In this document: positions 14,441 to 22,979 of the stretch, piece after piece
How the letters are laid out: each line of letters begins with the position of its first letter
How positions within the stretch are numbered: the first letter of the stretch is position 1
NCBI GenBank assembly: GCA_002387845.1
Contig: DGLB01000072.1
Span: 30,152 to 94,151 of the forward strand
Direction: 5' to 3'
Length of the DNA stretch: 64,000 bases
DNA from: Stenotrophomonas maltophilia
Lineage (GTDB): Bacteria; Pseudomonadota; Gammaproteobacteria; Xanthomonadales; Xanthomonadaceae
Made by a program: the position numbers and the translations under genes
The notes under the pieces: model-generated
Database searches by the model: none
The model's input: only the letters and a program-made list of their open reading frames with translations
Told to the model about the DNA's origin: nothing

Positions 14441-15697
14441 ATGCGCTTGCTGGTCATTACCTATGGGACCGAAGGCGACACCCGGCCGCTGGTGATGCTG
14501 TGCCATGGGCTGAGGCAGGCGGGGCATGAGGTGATGCTGCTGGCCGAGGGCGGTACGCTGGAATCGGCGAGGATGCTGGGGGTGCCGCATGCGGCGTTGG
14601 AGGGCGACATCCATGACGAGGTGGTGGCGCTGGTGTCGGGTGGGAACGATCTGGGCGCGGCGGCACGCGGGTTGGCGCGGATGGCGGCGCGCCATGTGCC
14701 GGCGTGGATGCGGCAGGCGGATGCGGCGGCGGTGGGCTGCGATGCGGTACTGACCGGCGGGCTGGCCGCCTTCGTGGGCATGAGCGTGGCGGAGCGGCAT
14801 GGCATTCCGGTGATCGGACTGGGGATGATTCCGCTGACCCCTACCCGCCTGTTTCCTACACCGTTTCTGCCGCGCCTGCGGTTGCCAGGCGTGTTGAACC
14901 GGTGGAGCTACAGCGCGGTGAACCATGCGGTGTGGCGAACCTTCAAACGGCCGATCAACGAAGCGCGCCAGTCAATCGGCATGCCGGCGCGGCGGTCGCT
15001 GTGGCGCGATGTGCCGATGCTTTACGGCATCTCGCCCAGCCTGTTGCCGCAACCGACGGACTGGCCTGCGAACCACGCTGTGTGTGGGCAGTGGCGCGCG
15101 CCCGATCTGGGGTGGCAGCCAGATGCAGCGCTGAAGGCGTTTCTCGACGCGGGTCCTGCCCCGGTCTATCTGGGCTTTGGCAGCATGACCGGGTTTGATC
15201 GAGAGCAGGTGCTGGCTGCACTGTTGCAGGCATTGGCACCACGCCGGGTGCTGTTGTCGCCGGGATGGGCGGGGCTGCCGGAGATCGCATTGCCGCCCGC
15301 TGTGTTCGTGGTGGGGTCGGTGCCACATGAGGCACTGTTTCCGCGTTGTGGGTTTGTCATCCATCACGGGGGCAGTGGGACGACCCATTCTGCGTGTCGC
15401 GCCGGCGTTCCCTCGCTGGTGATGCCGTTTGCGGCGGATCAGTTTTTCTGGGCGCGGCGGTTGCGGGATCTGGGGGTGGCACCGGAAGCACTGTCGGTGG
15501 CGCGATTGGATGCGGTTTCGCTTGCCCGGGCGATCAGATTTGCCGAATCGCCGCCCGCGCGGGAGCGGGCGGCGATGTTGGGGCAGGCGATGGCGGCGGA
15601 GGATGGGGTGGCCGTTGCGACGCAGTACGTCGAGCGGATGCTTACCGCTCCCGGCGGTGCAGCCAGCGGTAAAGGACCGGCAGCACCAGCAGGGTAA
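14441..15697 (+). CDS. UGT-like glycosyltransferase (GT1/MGT type)
   Basis: 418 aa. MRLLVITYGTEGDTRPLVMLCHGLRQAGHEV is the N-terminal glycine/TEGD motif of GT1 enzymes that act on lipids, sterols or macrolides. The C-terminal sugar-nucleotide domain has PVYLGFGSM, GSVPHEALFPRCGFVIHHGGSGTTHSACRAGVPSLVMPFAADQFFWARRL, the family signature with HHGGSGT and the D-Q pair. A cytoplasmic or membrane-associated enzyme transferring a sugar to a small acceptor is likely; the acceptor is unknown. CGGAG precedes the ATG. Its last 56 bases overlap the 3' end of the convergent czcA gene. Confidence 0.88.
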   Translation: MRLLVITYGTEGDTRPLVMLCHGLRQAGHEVMLLAEGGTLESARMLGVPHAALEGDIHDEVVALVSGGNDLGAAARGLARMAARHVPAWMRQADAAAVGCDAVLTGGLAAFVGMSVAERHGIPVIGLGMIPLTPTRLFPTPFLPRLRLPGVLNRWSYSAVNHAVWRTFKRPINEARQSIGMPARRSLWRDVPMLYGISPSLLPQPTDWPANHAVCGQWRAPDLGWQPDAALKAFLDAGPAPVYLGFGSMTGFDREQVLAALLQALAPRRVLLSPGWAGLPEIALPPAVFVVGSVPHEALFPRCGFVIHHGGSGTTHSACRAGVPSLVMPFAADQFFWARRLRDLGVAPEALSVARLDAVSLARAIRFAESPPARERAAMLGQAMAAEDGVAVATQYVERMLTAPGGAASGKGPAAPAG

Positions 15698-18600
15698 GCA
15701 GCGTGGAAGAGACGATGCCGCCGATGACCACGGTCGCCAACGGGCGCTGCACCTCGGAACCGGCACCGACGTTGAAGGCCATCGGCACGAAGCCGAGTGA
15801 GGCGACCAGCGCGGTCATCAGCACCGGGCGCAGGCGGCCGAGTGCGCCTTCGCGCACGGCGTCGTTCAAGCCAAGCCCGTTGTCGCGCAGGCTGCGTACG
15901 AAGCTGATCATCACCAGTCCGTTGAGCACGGCCACGCCGGAGAGCGCGATGAAACCCACGCCGGCCGAGATCGACAGCGGAATGCCGCGCGCCGCCAACG
16001 CGAGCACGCCGCCGGTGAGCGCCAGCGGCACGCCGCTGAACACGATGGCCGCGTCCTTGACCGAGCCGAAGGCCCAGAACAGCAGCGCGAAGATCAACAG
16101 CAACGTCACCTGCACCACGATGGCCAGGCGCTGGCTGGCGGAGATCAGCTGTTCGAAGCTGCCGCCGTAGTCCACCCAGTACCCGTTGGGTACCTGCACG
16201 TTCTGGTTGATGGCCTGCTGCAGTTCGCCGACGAAACTGCCCAGGTCCCGGTCACGCACGTTGGCGGTAACCACGATGCGGCGCTTGCCGTTCTCGCGGT
16301 TGATCTGGTTTGGACCTTCGCTGTTGGCCAGGCTGGCCAGCTCGCGCAGCGGCACCGTGCGGGCGCTGCCGCTGGTCCAGCTGCCGGGGCGACTGGATTC
16401 GTCGGCATCGCCACCGGCCAGCGCCGGCTCCAGCGATACCGGCAGATCGGCGAGCGCGGCCGGGTCCTGGCGCAGGGCTTCGGGCAGGCGCACGACGATG
16501 TCGAAGCGGCGGTCGCCCTCGAACAGCTGCCCGGCCACCTGCCCGCCCACGGCGGTGGCGACGGTGGACTGGACTTGGCCGGGGTTCAACCCGTAACCGG
16601 CCAGCGCGGCGCGGTCGGGGGTGACCGTGAGCAGCGGCAGGCCACTGGTCTCCTCCACGCGGACGTCGGCAGCACCCGGCACCTGGCGGGCCACGCTGGC
16701 GATACGCTTACCCACTGACAACAGCGTATCGAGGTCGTCCCCGAACACCATCACCGCCACATCCGCACGTACACCGGAGATCAGCTCGTTGGTGCGCATC
16801 TGGATCGGCTGGGTGAACTCATAGTTGTTGCCGGGCAGCTGTTCCACCGCCTGCTCAAGTTCGGCCAGCAGGTCCGCACGCGTCCTGCGCGGATCCGGCC
16901 AGTCCTTGCGCGGCTTCATCATGATGAAGGTGTCAGCGACCGAGGGCGGCATTGGATCGGAGGCGACCTCCGGCGTGCCGATCTTGGAGAACACCTTGCT
17001 CACTTCCGGGAACTGCACAAGACGGTTCTCGATCAGCTTCTGCATCTCCACCGACTGGGTGAGACTGGTTCCGGGAATGCGCATGGCATGCATGGCGACA
17101 TCGCCTTCGTCCAGATTCGGCACGAACTCGCTGCCCAGGCGGGTGGCGAGCAGACCGCAGCCTGCCACCAGCACCAGCGCGCCACCGACCATCCAGCGCC
17201 CGCGGCGCAGCGAGAAGTCCAGCGCGGGCGCATAGCGGGTCCGCACCCAGGCCATCAGCCGGTTTTCCTTCTCCTGCACGCGGCCGCCGAGGAACAGCGC
17301 GATCGCGGCCGGCACGAAGGTCAGCGCCAGCACCATCGCACCGGTGAGTGCCAGCACCACGGTGATCGCCATGGGGTGGAACATTTTTCCTTCCACGCCG
17401 CTGAGCGCGAAGATCGGCAGGTATACGGCGGTGATGATGCCGAGCCCGAACAGGCTGGGACGGATCACCTCGGCGGTGGCACTGGCGGTTTCGGCGAAGC
17501 GTTCGGCCAGGGTCATGTCGCGGCCCAGGGCGTGCTGGCGTTCACCGAAGCGGCGCAGGCAGTTCTCGATGATGATCACCGCGCCGTCAACGATCAGGCC
17601 GAAGTCCAGCGCCCCCAGGCTCATCAGGTTGGCCGATACCCCGCCCCGCGCCATGCCGGTGAGCGTGAACAGCATGGCCAGCGGAATGACCGCAGCGGTG
17701 ATCAGCGCGGCGCGGAAGTTGCCGAGCAGTGCGAACAGCACCACGATCACCAGCAGCGCACCTTCCACCAGGTTCTTGGCCACGGTCTGGATGGTACGGT
17801 CGACCAGTGCGGTGCGGTCGTAGCTGGCGGTGACGGTAACCCCCTCGGGCAGGCTGCGCTGCGCCTGTTCCAGCCGCGCGGCGGCCGCCTGGGCGACGTC
17901 GCGGCTGTTGGCCCCGATCAGCATGACCACGGTGCCCATCACCACTTCATGTCCGTTCTGGGTGGCCGCACCGCTACGCAGTTCGGGACCGTCCCTGACC
18001 TCGGCCACGTCGTGCACGTGGATGGGCACGCCTTCGCGGCGAGCCAGCACGATGTTGCCGATCTCCTCCAGGTTGGCGACCTGGCCGGGAATGCGGACCA
18101 GGAACTGCTGGCCGTTGCGCTCGATGTAACCGGCACCGACATTCTGGTTGTTGGTTTCCACTGCCTGGGCGACATCTTCGAGGGTGAAGCCCAGCGCGCG
18201 CAGGCGGGCCGGGTCCGGCGTGATGTGCACCTGACGCTGGAAGCCGCCGATGGTATTGACCTCGGTTACCCCGGGCACATTGCGCAGCTGCGGCCGGATC
18301 ACCCAGTCCTGCAGGGTGCGCAGGTCAGTGGCGGTGTATGCACTTCCATCGGGTTTGCGCGCGTTGGGATCGGCGTCGATGGTGTACATGAAGATTTCGC
18401 CGAGACCGGTGGCAATCGGCCCCAGCTGCGGATCCAGGCCGACCGGAATCTGCGATTTGACCTGCTGCAGGCGCTCGGCCACCTGCTGCCGGGCAAAGTA
18501 GATGTCCGTGCCGTCCTCGAACACCACGGTCACCTGCGACAGGCCATAGCGCGACAATGAGCGCACCTGGGCCATGCGGGGCAGGCCGGCCATCACCGTC

Positions 18601-18830
18601 TCCACCGCATAGGTGATGCGCTGTTCCGCTTCCAGCGGCGAGTAACCCGGTGCGGCGGTGTTGATCTGCACCTGCACGTTGGTGATGTCGGGGGTGGCGT
18701 CGATGGGCAACCGGGTGAAACTCCAGATACCCACGGCGATCAACGCCAGGGTGAGCGTCATCATCAACCAGCGGTGCGCGATGGACGCGCCAATGATGCG
18801 CTCCAGCAACGGCAGGCGCTCAGTGCTCAT
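15642..18830 (-). CDS. czcA: Heavy-metal RND efflux transporter, CzcA family
   Basis: 1062 aa, the inner-membrane proton-driven pump of a tripartite system. It starts LLERIIGASIAHRWLMMTLTLALI (TM1) and has two large periplasmic loops. TM4 carries DFGLIVDGAVIIIEN, the D-x5-D-x6-E proton-relay pattern of HME-RND pumps for divalent Zn/Co/Cd/Ni. The methionine triad expected for CusA-type Cu/Ag pumps is not evident, so a Czc-type substrate is favoured. The start overlaps the end of czcB by 11 bases. The C-terminus (LVLPVLYRWLHRRER) is complete. Confidence 0.93.
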   Translation of the reverse strand: MSTERLPLLERIIGASIAHRWLMMTLTLALIAVGIWSFTRLPIDATPDITNVQVQINTAAPGYSPLEAEQRITYAVETVMAGLPRMAQVRSLSRYGLSQVTVVFEDGTDIYFARQQVAERLQQVKSQIPVGLDPQLGPIATGLGEIFMYTIDADPNARKPDGSAYTATDLRTLQDWVIRPQLRNVPGVTEVNTIGGFQRQVHITPDPARLRALGFTLEDVAQAVETNNQNVGAGYIERNGQQFLVRIPGQVANLEEIGNIVLARREGVPIHVHDVAEVRDGPELRSGAATQNGHEVVMGTVVMLIGANSRDVAQAAAARLEQAQRSLPEGVTVTASYDRTALVDRTIQTVAKNLVEGALLVIVVLFALLGNFRAALITAAVIPLAMLFTLTGMARGGVSANLMSLGALDFGLIVDGAVIIIENCLRRFGERQHALGRDMTLAERFAETASATAEVIRPSLFGLGIITAVYLPIFALSGVEGKMFHPMAITVVLALTGAMVLALTFVPAAIALFLGGRVQEKENRLMAWVRTRYAPALDFSLRRGRWMVGGALVLVAGCGLLATRLGSEFVPNLDEGDVAMHAMRIPGTSLTQSVEMQKLIENRLVQFPEVSKVFSKIGTPEVASDPMPPSVADTFIMMKPRKDWPDPRRTRADLLAELEQAVEQLPGNNYEFTQPIQMRTNELISGVRADVAVMVFGDDLDTLLSVGKRIASVARQVPGAADVRVEETSGLPLLTVTPDRAALAGYGLNPGQVQSTVATAVGGQVAGQLFEGDRRFDIVVRLPEALRQDPAALADLPVSLEPALAGGDADESSRPGSWTSGSARTVPLRELASLANSEGPNQINRENGKRRIVVTANVRDRDLGSFVGELQQAINQNVQVPNGYWVDYGGSFEQLISASQRLAIVVQVTLLLIFALLFWAFGSVKDAAIVFSGVPLALTGGVLALAARGIPLSISAGVGFIALSGVAVLNGLVMISFVRSLRDNGLGLNDAVREGALGRLRPVLMTALVASLGFVPMAFNVGAGSEVQRPLATVVIGGIVSSTLLTLLVLPVLYRWLHRRER

Positions 18831-19821
18831 GCGCGGCCCCCGCCTTGCCGATGTCGGCCTTGATCACGTAGCTCTGCTCGACCACCACGTCTTCGCCAAC
18901 GCCCAGTCCCTCGAGCACTTCGGCCTTCTGCGCGTCGCGCGCGCCGAGCCTGACGGGGCGTGCGGTGTAGGTGTCGCCGCTGCGCACGAACACCACGTCC
19001 TTGCCGTCCAGGGTCTGCACGGCGGTGAGCGGCACCACTTGGGCGGCGGCGGTGGTGGCCACGACGATGCGCGCCTTCACCGCCGCACCGGGCCGCCACA
19101 GGCCATCGTCGTTGCGCAGCGTGGCGCGGGCGACGGTGCTCTGGCTGGCGGTCGCGGTACCGGGCAGCACGCGTTCCAGCGTGGTGGTCTGGCGGACGCC
19201 ATCGGTCATGCGCGACACGGTGACCGGCACGCCGGCGGTGATGTGCTGGGTATCGTTGCCGAAGATATGCAGATCAACCCATAGCGTGGACAGGTCGCCG
19301 ATCTCGAACAACGGCGTGCCCTCCCCTGCCACGCCCCCCACCTGCGCCTGCCGCGCCAGCACGACGCCGCTGATCGGCGCGCTGACCGTGTAAGTGGACA
19401 GGCTGAGGTTGCTGTCGATGCTGGCCAGCACCTGCCCGGCCTTGACGCTGTCGCCGACGTTGGCGCGCAGGGTGCGAATCGGACCCGGGAAACGCGCCAT
19501 GACCTGGGCGACGCGGCCGTCCACCGGGGTCAGCAGGCCCTGCACGTCGTGTTCGTCGGCGATGGTGCCGGCCGCCACCGGGGCAACCCGGATGCCGGCC
19601 TTTTCGGCCATGGCCGCAGGAATGGTGGTGCTCTGCGGCCCTTCATCGTCGTGGTTGTCGCCATGTTCGTCAGACGCAGCCGCTTCGCCGGCACCATGGT
19701 CATGATCGGCTTCGGTCTCGGTCACGGCGGCAGACGGTGCGTCGCTGCCGCATCCGCTGAGCGCGAACACGGCCAGCAGCACGGCAGCCGCCAGAACGGT
19801 GCGGGAGGTGAAAGCAGTCAT
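18820..19821 (-). CDS. czcB: CzcB-type periplasmic adaptor lipoprotein
   Basis: 333 aa membrane-fusion protein linking the RND pump to the outer-membrane channel. The signal peptide ends in a lipobox (ALSGC, Cys about 24). A His/Asp/Glu-rich segment follows (ADHDHGAGEAAASDEHGDNHDDEG, residues about 39-62), plausibly a metal-binding region. Then come the barrel-sandwich/lipoyl domain (RTLRANVGDSVKAGQVLASID and APISGVVLARQAQVGGVAGEGTPLFEIGDLSTLWV) and beta-barrel parts. It ends with AAHEH. The start overlaps the czcC stop as ATGA, so translation is coupled. Confidence 0.92.
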   Translation of the reverse strand: MTAFTSRTVLAAAVLLAVFALSGCGSDAPSAAVTETEADHDHGAGEAAASDEHGDNHDDEGPQSTTIPAAMAEKAGIRVAPVAAGTIADEHDVQGLLTPVDGRVAQVMARFPGPIRTLRANVGDSVKAGQVLASIDSNLSLSTYTVSAPISGVVLARQAQVGGVAGEGTPLFEIGDLSTLWVDLHIFGNDTQHITAGVPVTVSRMTDGVRQTTTLERVLPGTATASQSTVARATLRNDDGLWRPGAAVKARIVVATTAAAQVVPLTAVQTLDGKDVVFVRSGDTYTARPVRLGARDAQKAEVLEGLGVGEDVVVEQSYVIKADIGKAGAAHEH

Positions 19822-21173
19822 GGGCGGTCCTCCGTGGACACTGCAATGGACGTGGGGGTGGCGTCGCTGTCGAGCAGGCTCTGCCCGGTCAGGCGCTGGA
19901 TCTCGATCAGGCCGGTCTGTGCGGCAATGGCGGCATCCAGCTGGCGTTGCCGCGCTTCAATGCGCAGCGCCTGCAGCTGGGCCCATTCCATGTAGCTGAT
20001 CGCGCCGGCCCGCCACGCGGTTTCGGCAGCCTTCTCGGCGCGTTGCAGCTGCGGCAGCACATCGCGCGACAACCGCGTGACCTCCAACCGTGCGCTCTGG
20101 TAGCGCCCATGAGCGTCGGCCAGGGTGGCGTACAACTGCAGTTCGCGTGCCTGGCGCTCAATGCCGGTGAGCGCGCGTTCGGCTTCGGCCGCGCGGATGT
20201 CCGGTTCGGCGCGGCGCACACTGCCCAACGGCAGGCTGAAGCCGGCCACCAGCGCGGTGTCGCGGCTGTCGCGGCTGTTGCGCACACCCACCTGCCAGTT
20301 GAAATCCGGCGTGGCCTGGGTGCGGGCCAGCTGCAGCTGCGCATCCCGGATGCGCCCTTCGCCGGCCAGTACCGCCAGTTCCGGCGTCTGCTGCAGCAGG
20401 TCAGCCAACACATTGAGGTCCTGCAGTGCGGGCAGCTGCAGCGGGTTGCCGCTGACGCTGTCGAAATCCGGGCGGCGCTGCTGCCACAGCGCGGCCAGCG
20501 CAATCCTGGCCGACTGCGCCATCTGCAGCGCGCGGTCACGGTCCAGCTCCGCCTGGGCCAGCTGGGCCTGTGCGGTCAGCAGCACCGACTCCGGCGAAGC
20601 GCCCGCCTGCAGGCGCAGGCGAGCGGCGGCCACTGCGCGGCGGCGCTGCTCGATGTCGGTACGGGCGATCTCCAACTGCTGCCCGGCCTGGGTCACCGCC
20701 AGATAGCGGCGGGCGACCTCGGCCATCAGGTCCAGTCGCGCGATCTCGCGCTGCGGGGCCAGTGCATCCAGGTTGGCCTGGGCCAGGGTGCGGCGGGCAT
20801 CCAGCTTGCCGCCGCGCTCCAGCACGCCGCCGAGACTGACGGTGAGCTCGGCAGCGTCGAAACCGCGTGCGGCTCCCGACCCCAACGCGTTTTCCAGATC
20901 CACGCCAAGCGTGAGCGGCGGGCGCAGCGTGGCGGCGTCACGTCGCGCCTCCAGTATCGGGCGTTGGGCGTCGACCAGACGCAGGTCCGGGTGTTGGCGG
21001 GCGACGCGGGCGATGGCCTCGTCGAGGCTCAGCGCGGGTGCCGACGCACCGGGAACCGGGCGTTCGGCGCTGCGTTGGGCAGTACGTTCAAAAGGGGTAA
21101 CCGGCATCGTGCTCTGCGCATACGCACAGGGCACGAACGCCAAGACCGCCAAAGCGGCCATGTGCGTCCACAT
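19818..21173 (-). CDS. czcC: CzcC-type outer-membrane efflux protein (TolC family)
   Basis: 451 aa. The signal peptide MWTHMAALAVLAFVPCAYAQ is cleaved after AYA. Two homologous OEP repeats follow with long heptad-rich helices (about 50-240 and 260-440), for example LSLDEAIARVARQHPDLRLVDAQRP and AGAISYMEWAQLQALRIEARQRQLDA. It forms the exit duct for CzcBA. It is located 55 bases downstream of the CzcI-like gene and overlaps czcB by 4 bases. Confidence 0.92.
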   Translation of the reverse strand: MWTHMAALAVLAFVPCAYAQSTMPVTPFERTAQRSAERPVPGASAPALSLDEAIARVARQHPDLRLVDAQRPILEARRDAATLRPPLTLGVDLENALGSGAARGFDAAELTVSLGGVLERGGKLDARRTLAQANLDALAPQREIARLDLMAEVARRYLAVTQAGQQLEIARTDIEQRRRAVAAARLRLQAGASPESVLLTAQAQLAQAELDRDRALQMAQSARIALAALWQQRRPDFDSVSGNPLQLPALQDLNVLADLLQQTPELAVLAGEGRIRDAQLQLARTQATPDFNWQVGVRNSRDSRDTALVAGFSLPLGSVRRAEPDIRAAEAERALTGIERQARELQLYATLADAHGRYQSARLEVTRLSRDVLPQLQRAEKAAETAWRAGAISYMEWAQLQALRIEARQRQLDAAIAAQTGLIEIQRLTGQSLLDSDATPTSIAVSTEDRP

Positions 21174-21228
21174 GGGAATCTCCAGATAGCAGTGAGGTTG
21201 AGCGAACGCGGCACACGGCCGCGTGGAA

Positions 21229-21672
21229 TCAACCGGCTATCGGGGGGCGCAGCAGATTTTCCGGCGGCTGCGTGCGCAGCGCATGGCCCAGCCCGGACGG
21301 AATACCGTGGGCCGGTGCCAGCGGCAGCTGCCAGCTGGGGGCGGCGAAGGCCAGCATGCCGCCCTGGCCATGGCAGTGTCCGCAGTGCACCAGCACATGC
21401 AGCAGGCGGGTGCCGGCATCGTCGTCGTCATGCCCGTCGTCGTGGTCGGGGGCGGATGCGGCATGCGATACCGCAGGGTGATCCGCATGCGACAGCGCGT
21501 GCAGGTCCCCCAACGCCGACGCCAATGCGCCCCCGGCCGTGCCGAGCAGCATCACCACCAGCAGAAGCAGGCGGAGCAGCAACGGGCAACGGTGGCGCAG
21601 GCGGGACAGCATGGCCGGCAGGGTAGCGGCCGGCGCTGCCGTTACACAATCGCAGCGCCGGCGTTGGTTCAT
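21229..21672 (-). CDS. His-rich CzcI-like periplasmic protein
   Basis: 147 aa from the ATG at 21672 (MNQRRRCDCVTAAPAATLP); a shorter form could start at 21612 (MLSRLRHRCPLLLRLLLLVV). One N-terminal hydrophobic segment acts as signal or anchor. A His/Asp-rich stretch follows (HALSHADHPAVSHAASAPDHDDGHDDDD), then HVLVHCGHCHGQGGML with an HCGHCH metal-ligand cluster. Small His-rich proteins in this position (CzcI) are thought to tune metal efflux. The 21672 start overlaps the stop of the effector-like gene as ATGA, which supports it. Confidence 0.75.
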   Translation of the reverse strand: MNQRRRCDCVTAAPAATLPAMLSRLRHRCPLLLRLLLLVVMLLGTAGGALASALGDLHALSHADHPAVSHAASAPDHDDGHDDDDAGTRLLHVLVHCGHCHGQGGMLAFAAPSWQLPLAPAHGIPSGLGHALRTQPPENLLRPPIAG

Positions 21673-22850
21673 ACCGGACGCAACCGGCGTGCCGACTGCG
21701 CCTGTTCGGCGCTGCACGGCTCAGGCGTGCTGTGCAGGCCTCCGCTTCCCTGCATCGGTAGCTTGAGCAGGTAGTCGCACTGGATCTGGCCACTGTGGTT
21801 CAGCGGACCGGGCGGAATCGTGCGACCCGGATCGAAACCGGCCCGCAGCCGGTTGTTCTGCCCGGCGTCGGCATCTTCCACGCGCAGCGTGGGTATTCCC
21901 AGGCGTGGCCCCACGCCGGCGATGCCGTTGAGGCTGCCGGCGTAGCCATTGCCGAGCAGCGCGACCCAGCGGCGCACCCCGGGCAGATGCGCGCGCAGGT
22001 TCTGGTCATGGCGGATGCGCTGGGTGGCAACGTGACTGAACACCCGTGCGCGCAGGTCGACGGCCGATTCATGCGGATTGTCCCGTTCGTCGGCAGCCCC
22101 CTTCAGGTGATAGCTGGTCATCTGGTCAAGCGCCACCACGCGCAACCCGGCGCGGCTGGCCGCATCCAGCACGGCCGCATACGTGGTGCCGCCCTGCACG
22201 TCGGTCATATGCCCGGCATCGATCTGCCGCACGAAATGCTGCAGCGGTTCCGGCTGTCCTCCGGTGCGATGCAGGGTGTTCAGGTAGGTCTGATGCAGGT
22301 CGTACTGCAGCTGGTCCAGGTACAGGGTATCCACGCCCACGCCACGCAGCAGCGCCATGTTCTGGATCAGCAGCTGCTTGCTGGCACGGCAGGCGTTGGC
22401 CTCAGCCACGATCAGCCCGGGGCGGGACCCCAGCAGGCAGCGCAGGATGGCGGCCTGATCCTCGCATGCGTCCAGCGTGGGGCTGGTGATGCCCTGCGAC
22501 GGTGCCGCCACGGGCCGGGCACGCACCTCGGCCAGCAGTGCGGTGCGGGTGCGGTAGAACATCAGCTGGGCACCCTGTTCCGGCGAGCCGGGCCGTAGCT
22601 GGTAATCCGGATCGAGCGCGCGCCGCGAGTCGCGCAGCAGACCCTGCAGGGTGCGCGCTTCTCTGGAGGGAATCAGAAACGGAGCCAATGGGTCAGGCGG
22701 CGGCGCGGCCGAACCCATGGCGGTGGGCATGAGACCATTGCGCAGCTGCTGCAGCTGCGGCTGGCCTTCCGGCCGCGGCAGTTCAGGCAGGACGTCGCGT
22801 GCAACGGCAGGCCGCAGACGTTGTCGCAGCGCACTCAGTGCATCCAGCAT
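21669..22850 (-). CDS. Effector/toxin-like protein (membrane-targeted effector domain)
   Basis: 393 aa from the ATG at 22850, chosen because GGGAG lies 8 bases upstream; an ATG at 22955 has no ribosome site. The N-terminal ~140 residues are Pro/Arg-rich without a signal peptide. The C-terminal ~250 residues resemble the ChaN/Tiki-like domain found at the ends of large Pseudomonas toxins: ASKQLLIQNMALLRGVGVDTLYLDQLQYDLHQTYLN, GHMTDVQGGTTYAAVLDAASRAGLRVVALDQMTSYHLKG, RRWVALLGNGYAGSLNGIAGVGPRLGIPTLRVEDA. This assignment is from memory of such proteins. The stop overlaps the His-rich gene start. A secreted or injected effector is possible; the delivery system is not in the window. Confidence 0.65.
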   Translation of the reverse strand: MLDALSALRQRLRPAVARDVLPELPRPEGQPQLQQLRNGLMPTAMGSAAPPPDPLAPFLIPSREARTLQGLLRDSRRALDPDYQLRPGSPEQGAQLMFYRTRTALLAEVRARPVAAPSQGITSPTLDACEDQAAILRCLLGSRPGLIVAEANACRASKQLLIQNMALLRGVGVDTLYLDQLQYDLHQTYLNTLHRTGGQPEPLQHFVRQIDAGHMTDVQGGTTYAAVLDAASRAGLRVVALDQMTSYHLKGAADERDNPHESAVDLRARVFSHVATQRIRHDQNLRAHLPGVRRWVALLGNGYAGSLNGIAGVGPRLGIPTLRVEDADAGQNNRLRAGFDPGRTIPPGPLNHSGQIQCDYLLKLPMQGSGGLHSTPEPCSAEQAQSARRLRPV

Positions 22851-22941
22851 GTTCACACTCCCGTCGATGGCGCGCGCCGACAGTGACGCGCGCCCCAACG
22901 ATAGTGATCCACCGGGATAAGACTGCGACGGGCCTTCCAGT

Positions 22942-22960
22942 ATCGATGGAATCAATCGAT
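22942..22960. promoter_or_regulatory. Repeated ATCGAT palindromes upstream of the effector-like gene
   Basis: ATCGAT at 22942-22947 and 22955-22960, separated by 7 bases, lie about 95 bases upstream of the start at 22850. They form a symmetrical site that could be an operator. No function is known. Confidence 0.3.
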
Positions 22961-22979
22961 TCTGAGGCCAATGCCGACA

